Source of the DNA: Microbacterium caowuchunii
GTDB lineage: Bacteria > Actinomycetota > Actinomycetes > Actinomycetales > Microbacteriaceae
Direction: 5' to 3'
DNA length: 64,000 bases
Assembly (NCBI RefSeq): GCF_008727755.1
Contig: NZ_CP044231.1
Location: 3,198,720 to 3,262,719 of the forward strand
Shown: piece after piece, positions 16,547 to 25,606 of the stretch
Numbering within the stretch: the stretch's first letter is position 1
Layout: each line of letters starts with the position of its first letter
Translations under genes and position numbers: made by a program
Notes under the pieces: model-generated
The model's input: only the letters and a program-made list of their open reading frames with translations
Told to the model about the DNA's origin: nothing
Databases searched by the model: none

Positions 16547-17650
16547 CTACGCTATCCGCCGACCGGGATGGCCTTCTGGAAGGTCCCGCACAACGGATGC
16601 GGCGATTCGTAGGACGGTGTCCACAGACGCCTCCTCGCCGATCGAGATGCGCAACCCGTCCCCCGGGAAGGCCCGGACGATGAGGCCGGCGGCGTCGAAG
16701 GCGTCCGCGGCAGCCATCGTGTCGGCACCGGCCGGGAGCCAGACGAAGTTGCCCTGGGCGTCGGGAACGTTCCAGCCCACCTCGCGGAGGCCGTTCGCGA
16801 TGCGGTCCCGCCGGGCGGCGATCGTGCGCACGCGCTCGCGCAGCTCCGGCTCGGCGTCGAGGCTGGTCAGCGCAGCGACCTCCGCCTGCGCGGTCACCGA
16901 GAGCGGGATCGCGGCCGCGCGCGCCGCGTCGAGGATCCGGGAGTGCCCCACGGCGTAACCGACTCGCAGACCCGCCAGGCCGTACGCCTTCGAGAAGGTG
17001 CGCAGCGCCACCACGTTCGGGCGGACGACACCCAGTTCACGCAGCCCGTCCACCGCACCGGGTGCCGTGACGAACTCGGCGTACGCTTCGTCCAGGATGA
17101 CGAGGAGATCCGCCGGGACCGCGTCCAGGAAGGCGTCGAACTCATCCTGGGTGACGACCGGACCCGTCGGGTTGTTGGGACTGCACACGACCACCGCGCG
17201 CGTGCGGTCGGTCACCGCGGCAGCCATCGCCGGAAGGTCATGGCGCCCGTCCGCCGTGAGCGGCACCTGCACGGGGGTCGCCCCCGCGACGATGACGAGA
17301 CCGGGGTACGCCTCGAACGACCGCCAGGCGTAGACGATCTCGTCTCCGGGAGCCGCGACCGCGAGCATCAGCTGCGCCAGGATCGACACGCTTCCCGCCC
17401 CGATGTGCACCTCGTCCGCCGTGACGCCGTGGCGCGCGGCGAGCCGCTCGCGCAGGCGGGTCGCCGCCGCATCCGGGTACCTGTTGACCGCCATCGCGTC
17501 GTGGAGGGCCGACACGACGCTCGGCAGCGGGTCGAACGGGTTCTCGTTGCTGGACAGCTTGAAGGCCTCGGCACCCGCCTGACGCCCCTGCCGGTACACC
17601 GGGAGGGCGGCGATCTCGGGACGGATGCGGACAGGGGTGGGCTCGGTCAC
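16547..17650 (-). CDS. HisC-type pyridoxal-phosphate aminotransferase
   Basis: This 367-residue fold type I aminotransferase has [47 protein letters not shown] and the PLP lysine in [18 protein letters not shown]. The motif set is that of histidinol-phosphate or aromatic aminotransferase (HisC/Pat). Its position at the head of the branched-chain dehydrogenase cluster could mean it supplies a 2-oxoacid, but Microbacteriaceae often have a second hisC-like gene here. The GTG start is 6 bases after TAGACT (17657-17662), consistent with a leaderless message. Confidence 0.88.
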   Translation of the reverse strand: MTEPTPVRIRPEIAALPVYRQGRQAGAEAFKLSSNENPFDPLPSVVSALHDAMAVNRYPDAAATRLRERLAARHGVTADEVHIGAGSVSILAQLMLAVAAPGDEIVYAWRSFEAYPGLVIVAGATPVQVPLTADGRHDLPAMAAAVTDRTRAVVVCSPNNPTGPVVTQDEFDAFLDAVPADLLVILDEAYAEFVTAPGAVDGLRELGVVRPNVVALRTFSKAYGLAGLRVGYAVGHSRILDAARAAAIPLSVTAQAEVAALTSLDAEPELRERVRTIAARRDRIANGLREVGWNVPDAQGNFVWLPAGADTMAAADAFDAAGLIVRAFPGDGLRISIGEEASVDTVLRIAASVVRDLPEGHPGRRIA

Positions 17651-17656
17651 CCTCAG

Positions 17657-17662
17657 AGTCTA
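17657..17662 (-). promoter_or_regulatory. -10 box of the aminotransferase/E1 transcript (leaderless)
   Basis: TAGACT followed by CTGAGG and GTG on the minus strand. The spacing places the transcription start at the GTG codon. Confidence 0.5.
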
Positions 17663-17720
17663 GGAGGGCACCTGCGTGCGGTTCCTCGCCGCGCGGGATG
17701 CGCCGTGCCACACTGGCGCC

Positions 17721-18113
17721 ATGGGCTTCCTCATCCGTGTCGTCATCAACGCCTTCGCGATCTGGATCGTCACGCTGATCCCGGCCCTCGGGATCTCGGT
17801 GATCGCCTTCTCCCCGGGGGAGACGCTGCAGCTGGTGATCTCGCTGCTCGCGATCGCGGCGATCTTCGCACTCGTCAACACGATCGTGGGAACCGTGCTG
17901 AAGGTGCTCACCTTCCCGCTGTACATCCTGACGCTGGGTCTGTTCTCGCTGATCGTGAACGGCTTCCTGCTGTGGCTGACCGCCTGGATCACGGAGTTCT
18001 GGTCGTGGGGCCTCCGGGTCGAGGGCTTCTGGTGGGGTGTCGTCGCCGCGCTGCTGATCAGCCTCATCAACTGGATCTTCGGGGTGCTGCTGCGCCCGAA
18101 GCGCAAGGACTGA
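17721..18113 (+). CDS. Phage-holin-superfamily IV-like membrane protein
   Basis: The 130-residue protein consists of four hydrophobic helices with short loops and a basic C-terminus (LLRPKRKD), as in pfam04020. Despite the name, such genes are common chromosomal genes in Actinobacteria and do not mark a prophage. Function unknown. It is a lone plus-strand gene, converging with the hydrolase gene 7 bases downstream. Confidence 0.85.
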   Translation: MGFLIRVVINAFAIWIVTLIPALGISVIAFSPGETLQLVISLLAIAAIFALVNTIVGTVLKVLTFPLYILTLGLFSLIVNGFLLWLTAWITEFWSWGLRVEGFWWGVVAALLISLINWIFGVLLRPKRKD

Positions 18114-18120
18114 CCTCCGC

Positions 18121-19419
18121 TCAGCGGCGGGCACCGTACTCCCGCACCTCGATCGGCTCCGCCTCCGCCAGCTCGGCGAGGCGTTCGTGGAGCGCCAGCA
18201 CCCGCGGATCGGCCGACGCGTCCGCCGAGCGGGCGGTCTGCACGTACGTCTCCAGGTGATGGCCGGGCAGCCCGAGGTCGTGCACCCCGGCGGGCGGGTC
18301 GACCACACGCTCCACGACGAACCCGCCGGGACCGCCGGTGCGCAACTCGTGCCCCACGGCGAGGGCGGCGACCGGATCGTCGGCATGACGCACCTGTGCG
18401 GTCAGGGTGGCCTCCCCGGCATCCACCACGGTCGGGGATCCGAGCGTGCCGAGCACACGCACGTCGTACACACCGCTCTGCTCCAGCTGGCCGGCGATCA
18501 TGGCGCCCTGGGAGTGCCCGAAGGCGTACAGCCGGTCGCCGGGACGCGCACCCGCCTGCGTGAGCGCGGCCTCCACCGTGGCCAACGCGTCGGACCGGCG
18601 CCCCGTGAAGGACCCGACGTTGGAGGTGATGTCCCAGGGGTCCGATCCGCCGAGCGACCGGGTACCGGCGACGTAGACGGCGAAGGCACGGGCCCCGTCC
18701 GGATACCGGTACTGCTCGACGCGCACGCGTGCGGCCCCGGATGCGGGGATGCGCGCGGCCGCCGCCGCGAGGCTCCCCGGTGCGACCACACGCTGCGAGG
18801 TGAAGAGCGGGTCCAGGGTCGCCGCGGCTCCGCCGGGGAGGACCGCGCGCCCCGCCCCGACCGTGCCGGTCCCGCTCGCCCTGATCGCCGCCAGGCCCGC
18901 CGCGAAGGCGGGAAGGAGGCCGAGACCGAAGACGCCGAGCCCGGCCGGTCCCGCGATGAGGCCACCCCAGGCCAGCTGGGCCACCGCCGTGCCACCGACC
19001 CTCCCGGCACGATCGAGCGCCTCGTCCGCCGCCGCGACGGCGCCGGGCCACTCCTGCGCCAGGGCGTCCATCCCACCCTGAGCCCGGAGTGCGGCCGCGT
19101 CGTCACCCGCCACGACGGCCGCATCCCGGGTCAGGCGCAGTTCGACCATCGCGTAGGTCGCCGCGGCCTGGCGCAGCGCCCGGGCGAGGTCGCGCGCCGC
19201 CGCGGCGGATGCCTCCAGCGCCTCCGCCGCCGTCCGTCCCTGTCCGTACAGCAGCAGGGCACCGTCCGCGCCGCCCGCGCGCAGCGCCGCGGACGTCGCC
19301 TCATCCGCCGCGGTCGCCAGTCCGGATGCGGCGTCATCCAGGCGCAGGGCCGCCGCCTCCAGCTCGTCGGTGTCGACCGCGACGGCTCCCCCCGCCGAGA
19401 TCGTCGGCTCGTCCGTCAT
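18121..19419 (-). CDS. Alpha/beta hydrolase with WXG/LXG-like helical N-terminal domain
   Basis: The first 160 residues or so are Ala-rich amphipathic helices (LEAAALRLDDAASGLATAADEATSAALRA...) resembling the helical bundle of WXG100/LXG proteins. A hydrophobic segment follows (AGPAGLGVFGLGLLPAFAAGLAA). The C-terminal 220 residues form an alpha/beta hydrolase: nucleophile elbow YAFGHSQGAMIAG with Ser near residue 300, an acid in VRHADDPV and a His in GLPGHHLETY. The Ser-Asp-His set looks complete, so it may be active as esterase, lipase or phospholipase. There is no Sec signal. ATG 19419 overlaps the stop of the small helical gene (ATGA). Confidence 0.8.
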   Translation of the reverse strand: MTDEPTISAGGAVAVDTDELEAAALRLDDAASGLATAADEATSAALRAGGADGALLLYGQGRTAAEALEASAAAARDLARALRQAAATYAMVELRLTRDAAVVAGDDAAALRAQGGMDALAQEWPGAVAAADEALDRAGRVGGTAVAQLAWGGLIAGPAGLGVFGLGLLPAFAAGLAAIRASGTGTVGAGRAVLPGGAAATLDPLFTSQRVVAPGSLAAAAARIPASGAARVRVEQYRYPDGARAFAVYVAGTRSLGGSDPWDITSNVGSFTGRRSDALATVEAALTQAGARPGDRLYAFGHSQGAMIAGQLEQSGVYDVRVLGTLGSPTVVDAGEATLTAQVRHADDPVAALAVGHELRTGGPGGFVVERVVDPPAGVHDLGLPGHHLETYVQTARSADASADPRVLALHERLAELAEAEPIEVREYGARR

Positions 19420-19706
19420 CGCAGGAGCGATCCGGACGAGCCGACGGACCCCGCCCGCGCGACGTCGAGAGCATCGAGGAAGGCCCCCAGCGCGCGGGCG
19501 TTCCGTTCGAGTCCCGCGAGCCACTCGTCCTGCCGCTCGCGGAACGCGTCCATCGCCGGCGATGCCCAGGCGGTGGCCGCGAGCAACCCGGGCCCGGTGG
19601 CCCGCACCTGCTCGAGCGCGGCCAGAGCGGCCTGCGCGTGCGTCAGCGCGAGCTCGAGCGCCGCCTCGGACACCGCGTCCGCGGCATCCATGGTCGTCCA
19701 TTGCAT
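19416..19706 (-). CDS. Small helical WXG100-like protein
   Basis: A 96-residue all-helical protein without cysteine or membrane segment. Two helices are joined by a turn at W47-A-S49 (TAWASPAMDAFRERQDEW), which resembles the W-X-G turn of WXG100 proteins. Length and position directly upstream of a larger protein with a similar N-terminal bundle fit an Esx-like secreted pair, but the Gly is replaced by Ser. No EccC or other type VII component is in the window. Start alternatives are Met1 or Met6. Confidence 0.65.
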   Translation of the reverse strand: MQWTTMDAADAVSEAALELALTHAQAALAALEQVRATGPGLLAATAWASPAMDAFRERQDEWLAGLERNARALGAFLDALDVARAGSVGSSGSLLR

Positions 19707-19818
19707 GCACAGATCCTGTGCGTCCCCGGCCTCGGAGAGGCCCGGCTGCACCCCGATCCGGGACTTTTCGGACGGCATGGCTTGTGTGCAGGACAGGTCA
19801 CGGCCGCACAATGGAGGT

Positions 19819-20322
19819 ATGACCGAGCCTGCGCCCTTCCGCGTGGTGTTCGTCTGCACCGGAAACATCTGCCGCTCCCCCATGGCGGAGGTGGTGTTCC
19901 GCTGGTTCGCCGAGTCGGTGGGACTAGGCGCGCAGGTCACGTCGACGAGTTCCGGCACGGGCGACTGGCACGTGGGCGAACCCGCCGACCCGCGTACCGC
20001 CGCATCGCTCGAGCGCCGCGGGTACGACGGCAGCCGGCACCGCGCGCGGCAGTTCACCTACGCGGATTTCGACCGCAACGACCTCGTGGTGGCACTGGAC
20101 CGCTCGCACGAGCGGAACCTGCGGGCGTGGGCGCGGACGGAGGCGGACTCCGACAAGGTCGTGCTGCTGCGATCCTTCGAGTCCGCGCCGGAGGACTCGC
20201 TCGACGTGCCCGATCCGTACTATGCGGGCCCGGAAGCGTTCGACGAGGTGCTCGGTATGATCGAGAGCGCGTGCCGGGCGCTCTTCCGGCAACTCGAACC
20301 CGCCATCCGCTCCGCGGGGTAG
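19819..20322 (+). CDS. Low-molecular-weight protein-tyrosine phosphatase
   Basis: The 167-residue enzyme has the P-loop VVFVCTGNICRSPMAE (CX5R, Cys16) near its N-terminus and the general acid Asp in DVPDPYYAG. It hydrolyses phosphotyrosine. The overlapping SD ATGGAGGT lies just before the ATG. The gene stands alone, divergent from the helical/hydrolase pair; purB follows in the same direction after 34 bases. No tyrosine kinase gene is nearby. Confidence 0.93.
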   Translation: MTEPAPFRVVFVCTGNICRSPMAEVVFRWFAESVGLGAQVTSTSSGTGDWHVGEPADPRTAASLERRGYDGSRHRARQFTYADFDRNDLVVALDRSHERNLRAWARTEADSDKVVLLRSFESAPEDSLDVPDPYYAGPEAFDEVLGMIESACRALFRQLEPAIRSAG

Positions 20323-20356
20323 GCCGCGAAGCGGGCGCCGCATCCGACGGAGTACC

Positions 20357-21745
20357 GTGTCGACTTTCCCCGTTCAACCACTCAGCCCGCTCGACGGCCG
20401 TTATCGCGCCGCCGTCGCCCCGCTCGGCGAGTTCCTCTCCGAGGCCGGTCTCAACCGCGCCCGCGTCGAGGTCGAGGTGGAGTGGCTGATCGCCCTCACC
20501 GACCGCGGCCTCTTCGGCACGACCGCGCTCAGCGCCGCCGAGAAGCAGAGCCTGCGCGCGCTGTACCTCGAGTTCGGGCAGGCCGAGATCGACTGGCTGG
20601 CCGAGCGCGAGGCGGTCACCCGCCACGACGTGAAGGCCGTGGAGTACCTCGTCCGCGATCGCCTCACCGCGCTCGGGCTCGACCGGATCGCCGAGCTCAC
20701 CCACTTCGCGTGCACGAGCGAGGACATCAACTCGACGGCGTACGCGCTCACCGTCCAGCGCGCCGTCACGCAGGTGTGGCTGCCGAAGCTGCGCGCCGTG
20801 ACGACGCGCCTCGGCGAGGTCTCGGTGGAGCTGAAGGATGCGGCGATGCTCGCCCGCACCCACGGCCAGCCGGCCACGCCGACGACCATGGGCAAGGAAC
20901 TCGCGGTCTTCGTGTGGCGCCTGGAGCGGGTGCTCGGCCAGCTCGACGGGTCCGAGTTCCTCGCGAAGTTCTCCGGCGCGACCGGCACCTGGTCGGCTCA
21001 CCTGTCCGCCGAACCGGACGTCGACTGGATCGAGATCTCGCGCGCGTTCATCGAGGGGCTCGGGCTCGGCTTCAACGAGCTGACCACGCAGATCGAGTCC
21101 CACGACTGGCAGGTCGAGCTGTACGACCGGGCGCGGCACGCCGGCGGCATCCTGCACAACCTGGCCACGGACATCTGGACCTACATCTCGCTCGGCTACT
21201 TCGCGCAGATCCCGGTCGCCGGCGCCACCGGGTCGTCGACCATGCCGCACAAGATCAACCCGATCCGCTTCGAGAACGCCGAGGCGAACCTGGAGATCGC
21301 GGGCGGACTGTTCGCCACGCTCGCCTCGACGCTCGTCACCTCCCGGATGCAGCGGGACCTCACCGACTCGACGACCCAGCGCAACATCGGCGTCGCGTTC
21401 GGGCACTCGCTGCTGGCGCTCGACAACCTGCTGCGCGGCCTCAGCGAGATCTCGCTGGCGCGGCCGGTGCTGCTGGACGATCTCGACGGCAACTGGGAGG
21501 TGCTCGCCGAGGCCATCCAGACCGTCGTGCGCGCGGAGGTCACCGCGGGGCGCTCGCAGATCAGCGACCCGTATGCGCTGCTGAAGGAACTCACCCGCGG
21601 GCGCCGGGTCGGCGCCGCGGAGCTCGCCGAGTTCGTGCAGGGCCTCGACATCGGGGATGCCGCGAAGGAGCGCCTGCTGGCGTTGACTCCGGCGACCTAC
21701 GTGGGGCTCGCCGAGTCCCTGGTCGACCGGCTCATCCGGCCGTAG
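20357..21745 (+). CDS. purB: Adenylosuccinate lyase
   Basis: The 462-residue fumarase/aspartase-superfamily enzyme of purine synthesis cleaves SAICAR and adenylosuccinate. Motifs: QPLSPLDGRYRAAVAPLGEFLSE at the N-terminus, HDVKAVEYLV, HFACTSEDINSTAYAL, ARTHGQPATPTTMGKEL and the signature loop GSSTMPHKINPIRFENAEAN. The length and the TSEDIN form match the E. coli-like PurB subgroup. The start is GTG 20357. A family A palindrome lies just after the stop, where it faces a convergent gene. Confidence 0.97.
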   Translation: MSTFPVQPLSPLDGRYRAAVAPLGEFLSEAGLNRARVEVEVEWLIALTDRGLFGTTALSAAEKQSLRALYLEFGQAEIDWLAEREAVTRHDVKAVEYLVRDRLTALGLDRIAELTHFACTSEDINSTAYALTVQRAVTQVWLPKLRAVTTRLGEVSVELKDAAMLARTHGQPATPTTMGKELAVFVWRLERVLGQLDGSEFLAKFSGATGTWSAHLSAEPDVDWIEISRAFIEGLGLGFNELTTQIESHDWQVELYDRARHAGGILHNLATDIWTYISLGYFAQIPVAGATGSSTMPHKINPIRFENAEANLEIAGGLFATLASTLVTSRMQRDLTDSTTQRNIGVAFGHSLLALDNLLRGLSEISLARPVLLDDLDGNWEVLAEAIQTVVRAEVTAGRSQISDPYALLKELTRGRRVGAAELAEFVQGLDIGDAAKERLLALTPATYVGLAESLVDRLIRP

Positions 21746-21749
21746 TCCG

Positions 21750-21826
21750 CCTCGCGAGACTGCAGCCGAACCACGAAACAGCGCGTGACGACGTCCGTCT
21801 GGTGGATCGCCTGCAGTCTCGCGGGA
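21750..21826 (+). repeat. 77-bp nested palindrome, family A copy 3
   Basis: The outer arms (12 of 15 paired in a row from CGCGAGACTGCA) and inner arms CCACGAAAC (21771-21779) / GTCTGGTGG (21797-21805) are at the same offsets as in the other copies. The 17-nt loop begins AGCGCG and ends ACGTCC. It starts 5 bases after the purB stop and sits between convergent genes, where it could serve as a bidirectional terminator. Confidence 0.88.
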
Positions 21827-21853
21827 TGACGAGGGCGCCCGTACGGGCGGGTG

Positions 21854-22192
21854 TCAGCGCGTCGGGGGCGTGCTGCCCGGGGTCGCGTCCGGGTCGGATG
21901 CCGCGTCGCCGGCGGACTCTTCCTTCGGCAGCAGCACGGGGCGGTCCAGGGTCTTGGTGACGTCCGCCGGGTCCACAGCGAGGATGAGCAGGGCGGTCAC
22001 GACGAGCACCACGATGAACGTGATCCCGGCGACGATCCCGCCGATCATGAGGGCGTTGCCGGACTTGTCGCCGTTCTGGAAGAAGCCCATCGAGACGAGG
22101 GTCACGACGCCGGCGAAGAGCGCGGCGACGAAGGCGAGTCCGAGCAGCTGGACCGGCTTCATCAGGTCGCGGCGGGTGGGTTTATCGGTCAT
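21854..22192 (-). CDS. Small membrane protein of unknown function
   Basis: A 112-residue protein with two hydrophobic helices (about residues 13-36 and 46-72), an N-terminal basic cytoplasmic stub (MTDKPTRRDLMKP) and a Pro/Asp/Thr-rich C-terminal tail. It matches no family I can name. Its ATG overlaps the stop of the DUF308-like gene (ATGA), so they form a pair. Confidence 0.7.
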   Translation of the reverse strand: MTDKPTRRDLMKPVQLLGLAFVAALFAGVVTLVSMGFFQNGDKSGNALMIGGIVAGITFIVVLVVTALLILAVDPADVTKTLDRPVLLPKEESAGDAASDPDATPGSTPPTR

Positions 22193-22836
22193 GACTGTGC
22201 CTCCGGGATAGCCGGCTCGCGGCGCGGTGAGAATGCGGCGATGGCCAGGTAGATCCCGACGATCGCGGCGTATGCGCCGAACAGGCCCACGCCGATCGTG
22301 ATGCCCGTCAGCGTGAACGACTGCTGGGCTTCATCGATGTAGTACGACAGTGCGTACCGGGTGGGGACGAACAGCAGGGCCAGACCCAGCACGACGGCGA
22401 CGATGCCGACGGTGAGCGAATCACGGGCGTCCGAGTGCTCCGCGGACCCGCGGGGCGTGCGCCGCATCGCACGGATGCCGGCGATGCCCTCCACGAGACC
22501 GGAGAGCAGGGCCCAGACGATCACCACGCCGAAGAACACCTCGGTCGTGCGGAACCCGGGTATCCCCGACGCCATTCCCGCGAGCAGGGCCAGCACGCCC
22601 AGCGTGATCGGGAGTGCGCGACTCCCCCGGTCGAACACGAGCCACGCGCCGATCAGCATCACCAGCGCGGTCGCGATCGCGTAGCCGCTGAAGACGGAGA
22701 GTCCGACGGATGCGGAGTGGTCCGGCGAGAAGGTGATCATCACGCCGGCGACGATCGCGAAGAGCGCGCGCAGCATCTGCACGTGGCGCGGCAGGAAGGC
22801 GCGCGCGGCGGGACCGTCGGTCATGGTGGGACTCAT
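22189..22836 (-). CDS. DUF308/HdeD-like membrane protein
   Basis: The 215-residue protein has six hydrophobic segments in three pairs and short charged loops, as in HdeD/DUF308 proteins (LRALFAIVAGVMITFSPDHSA; GIPGFRTTEVFFGVVIVWALLSGLVEGIAGIRA). Function unknown. A second Met (22824) is a possible start. TAGACT on the minus strand (22870-22875) could be its -10 and would give a leader of about 25 nt. Confidence 0.75.
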   Translation of the reverse strand: MSPTMTDGPAARAFLPRHVQMLRALFAIVAGVMITFSPDHSASVGLSVFSGYAIATALVMLIGAWLVFDRGSRALPITLGVLALLAGMASGIPGFRTTEVFFGVVIVWALLSGLVEGIAGIRAMRRTPRGSAEHSDARDSLTVGIVAVVLGLALLFVPTRYALSYYIDEAQQSFTLTGITIGVGLFGAYAAIVGIYLAIAAFSPRREPAIPEAQS

Positions 22837-22934
22837 CCGGATCTGCGGGACGGGTGGTGGGATGCCTCCAGTCTAGGTTGTGCACCGTGGGAGTATGCCG
22901 GGGAGGGCCCCCGCGCCCTCACTAGGCTGGCGGT

Positions 22935-23588
22935 GTGACCGAGCCCGCCATCCGCCAGCGCGACGCCGAACGCACCCGGGCGGAACTCCTGGAGATCGCG
23001 ACGCGGACGTTCGCCGAATCGGGGTACTCCGGTACCCGCGTCGACGAGATCGCCGCGCGCACCCGCACGACCAAGCGGATGATCTACTACTACTTCGGCG
23101 GCAAGGAGGGGCTCTACCTCGCCGTCCTGGAGAACGCCTACCGCAGCATCCGGGATGCCGAGCAGGCCCTGCACGTCGGAGACCTGCCGCCGGTCGAGGC
23201 GGTGCGGCGGATCGCCGAGCTCACGTACGACCACCACCTGGAGCACACCGACTTCATCCGTCTCGTCTCCATCGAGAACATCCACCGGGGCGATTTCATC
23301 CGCAAGATCGAATCCCTGCGCACGCTCAACGCGCCGGCGCTCGGCGTCCTGGACGTCGCCCTGACCAGCGGCCGCGCCGAGGGGACCTTCCGCTCCGACG
23401 TCGACGCGCTCGATGTGCACCTGCTCATCAGCTCGTACTGCTTCTTCCAGGTCGCGAACCAGTACACGTTCGGGTACCTCTTCGATCGCGATCTCCTCGA
23501 TCCCGCGCGCCGTGATCACCTGCGCCGCATGATCGGCGACATCGTCGTGGCCTGGCTCACGGATACGGATCGGACGGATCCCGCGTGA
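22935..23588 (+). CDS. TetR/AcrR-family transcriptional regulator
   Basis: The 217-residue regulator has a TetR helix-turn-helix (LLEIATRTFAESGYSGTRVDEIAARTRTTKRMIYYYFGGKEGLY) and a longer ligand domain ending in a helix with Trp. The GTG start is preceded by TAGGCT and 6 bases, which suggests a leaderless transcript. The Nudix gene overlaps its end (GTGA). Target genes may be the divergent DUF308-like pair or unlinked genes. Confidence 0.9.
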   Translation: MTEPAIRQRDAERTRAELLEIATRTFAESGYSGTRVDEIAARTRTTKRMIYYYFGGKEGLYLAVLENAYRSIRDAEQALHVGDLPPVEAVRRIAELTYDHHLEHTDFIRLVSIENIHRGDFIRKIESLRTLNAPALGVLDVALTSGRAEGTFRSDVDALDVHLLISSYCFFQVANQYTFGYLFDRDLLDPARRDHLRRMIGDIVVAWLTDTDRTDPA

Positions 23589-23974
23589 CCGCGCCCATCC
23601 ACGTGTCGGCCGCCGTCATCACGGACGCCGAAGGCCGCCTGCTGCTGGTGCGCAAGAGCGGCACGACCGCGTTCATGCAGCCCGGCGGCAAACCCGAACC
23701 GGGTGAGTCCCCCGCCCAGACGCTGGTGCGGGAGCTCGCCGAGGAGATCGGCGTGCACGTCCCCGAGTCGCGCCTGCGCGCGCTCGGGCGCTTCACCGCC
23801 CCGGCGGCCAACGAACGCGGGCACGAGGTCGTGGCGGACGTGTTCGCCGTCGACATCGGCGATGCGACGCCGGTGGTCGCCGCGGAGATCGCGGAGCTGC
23901 GATGGGTCGGACGCACCGACGCCGATGGGCTCGAGGTCGCCCCGCTCGCGCTCGCCTACTTCCTGGCGGGCTGA
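23585..23974 (+). CDS. Nudix hydrolase
   Basis: The 129-residue MutT-like protein has a complete Nudix box, GKPEPGESPAQTLVRELAEEIGV (GX5EX7REUXEEXGU), with metal-binding Glu residues. It probably cleaves a nucleoside diphosphate derivative, but the substrate is not determined. It is translationally coupled to the TetR gene (GTGA overlap) and converges with the SDR gene, leaving only 4 bases between stops. Confidence 0.9.
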   Translation: MTAPIHVSAAVITDAEGRLLLVRKSGTTAFMQPGGKPEPGESPAQTLVRELAEEIGVHVPESRLRALGRFTAPAANERGHEVVADVFAVDIGDATPVVAAEIAELRWVGRTDADGLEVAPLALAYFLAG

Positions 23975-23978
23975 GGGC

Positions 23979-25454
23979 TCACCAGGAGCTGCGGCGGTAG
24001 TCCTTCAGGAAGATGCCGAACAGGTCCTCGCCGGCCTCGCCGCGGACGATGGGGTCGTAGACGCGCGCCGCACCGTCGACGAGGTCGAGCGGGGCGTGGA
24101 AGCCCTCCTCCGCCAGACGCACCTTGGTGAAGTGCGGACGCTCGTCGGTGATCCATCCGGTGTCGACGGCCGTCATCAGGATGCCGTCCGTCTCGAACAT
24201 CTCCCGGGCGCTGGTGCGGGTGAGCATGTTCAGCGCGGCCTTCGCCATGTTGGTGTGCGGGTGGCCCGGCCCCTTGTACCCGCGGCCGAAGACCCCCTCC
24301 ATCGCCGAGACGTTGACGACGTAGGTGCGGCGCGCCGGGGAGGCGGCGAGGGAGGCGCGCAGCCGGCTGATGAGCAGGAACGGCGCCGTCATGTTGGCCA
24401 GCTGCACCTCCAGCATCTCCAGCGGCTCCACCTGGTCGACGTGCTGAGTCCAGCTGTTGATGTGGTTCTCGTCCGGCACGAGGCCCCCGGCGTCGATCGC
24501 CGTGCCCGCCGCCAGCCGCTCCAGGGAGGACGATCCCGCCGCCATGGCCTCCGCCGTCAGCTCCTCCGCGGTCCGCGCGGCGGCCGCCAGGATCGGGTGC
24601 GACGAGACGGACTGCGCGAGGGCCAGCGGGTGGGCGTCACTCGTGTGGCCGAACGTCAGGAGTTCCGGCAGCGGCCCGGTCGGGAGCGGTGCCAGCTCGG
24701 CATCCACGAGGGGCTTGTACGCGCCCGGGGAACGCCGCACGGTCTGCGCCGCATTGTTGATCAGGATGTCGAGGGGACCGTCGGCGGCGACCGCGTCGGC
24801 CAGACCGATCACCTGCGCGGGGTCGCGCAGGTCGATGCCGACGACCTTCAGCCGGTGCAGCCACTCCCCCGAATCCGGGAGCGCCGTGAACCGCCGGACG
24901 GCGTCGCGCGGGAATCTCGTGGTGATCGTCGTGTGCGCACCGTCGCGGAGCAGGCGCAGCGCGATGTACATGCCGATCTTGGCGCGGCCTCCGGTCAGCA
25001 GCGCGCGCCGGCCGGTCAGATCGGTGCGGGCGTCGCGTTTCTCGTGGCTCATCGCCGCGCATTCGGGGCACAGCTGGTGGTAGAAGGCATCCACCAGCGT
25101 GTACAGCTCCTTGCAGATGTAGCACGCGCGCGGCTTGATGAGCTCGCCGGCGATGGGCGCCTCGACCCGGACGGCGAGCGGGATGCCGCGGGTCTCGTCG
25201 TCGATACGGTCCGGCGCGCCGGTGGCGGTGGCCGCGACGACGGCGCGGTCGGCATCCGCGATCTTCTGGCGCTTCGCCCGGCGGCCCTCCTGCTTGACGG
25301 CCTTGTAGAGCTTCCCGGTGGCGCGCCGCAGCGTCAGGTAGTCCGGCGACTCGCGATCGAGCGCTTCGGCCTCCTCCAGGACGCGCAGCGCGATGGCGAG
25401 GTCTGCGGGGTCGATCGAGGGTGCGGGGGCGGCATCGGAGGGGACGGAGGGCAC
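23979..25454 (-). CDS. Zinc-ribbon short-chain dehydrogenase/reductase-like protein, atypical active site
   Basis: A 491-residue protein in two parts. The N-terminal 145 residues carry charged helices and a zinc ribbon (C111-X2-C114 and C129-X2-C132). The rest is an SDR Rossmann domain with TGGRAKIG (154-161), NNAA (233-236) and the catalytic-type Ser383 in VNVSAMEG. The position of the YXXXK tyrosine is occupied by Thr401 (T-N-M-A-K405). Y393 is nearby but 12 residues from K405, so oxidoreductase activity is doubtful. A 60-residue insertion follows NNAA. The start is inferred to be GTG 25454, since TACAGT lies 5 bases upstream and no good ATG exists. Confidence 0.8.
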   Translation of the reverse strand: MPSVPSDAAPAPSIDPADLAIALRVLEEAEALDRESPDYLTLRRATGKLYKAVKQEGRRAKRQKIADADRAVVAATATGAPDRIDDETRGIPLAVRVEAPIAGELIKPRACYICKELYTLVDAFYHQLCPECAAMSHEKRDARTDLTGRRALLTGGRAKIGMYIALRLLRDGAHTTITTRFPRDAVRRFTALPDSGEWLHRLKVVGIDLRDPAQVIGLADAVAADGPLDILINNAAQTVRRSPGAYKPLVDAELAPLPTGPLPELLTFGHTSDAHPLALAQSVSSHPILAAAARTAEELTAEAMAAGSSSLERLAAGTAIDAGGLVPDENHINSWTQHVDQVEPLEMLEVQLANMTAPFLLISRLRASLAASPARRTYVVNVSAMEGVFGRGYKGPGHPHTNMAKAALNMLTRTSAREMFETDGILMTAVDTGWITDERPHFTKVRLAEEGFHAPLDLVDGAARVYDPIVRGEAGEDLFGIFLKDYRRSSW

Positions 25455-25535
25455 AGGACACTGTATCGAGCGTGTCGTGTGCGCCGGCTGAGCGCGGCGC
25501 TCCACGCGTCGCCGAGCCTGGACGGCCGGGGCCCT

Positions 25536-25606
25536 GCACAACTCCTGCAGAACGCGCCGCGTCGCGTGCTCGCGGGCAGGAACGGCCGGTCCGGCAGGAG
25601 TTGTGC
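25536..25606. repeat. 71-bp palindromic element, family B copy 1
   Basis: GCACAACTCCTGC (25536-25548) and its perfect complement (25594-25606) flank 45 bases of GC-rich sequence containing CTCGCGGGC. It lies upstream of the SDR gene, in a gene-free stretch (25455-25831) that otherwise holds only a second copy of the same family and short sequence without a convincing gene. Confidence 0.85.

Noticed and set aside
17721..18113. Holin-like gene as sign of a prophage
   Set aside because: No other phage genes, integrase or attachment sites; such proteins are ordinary in Actinobacteria.
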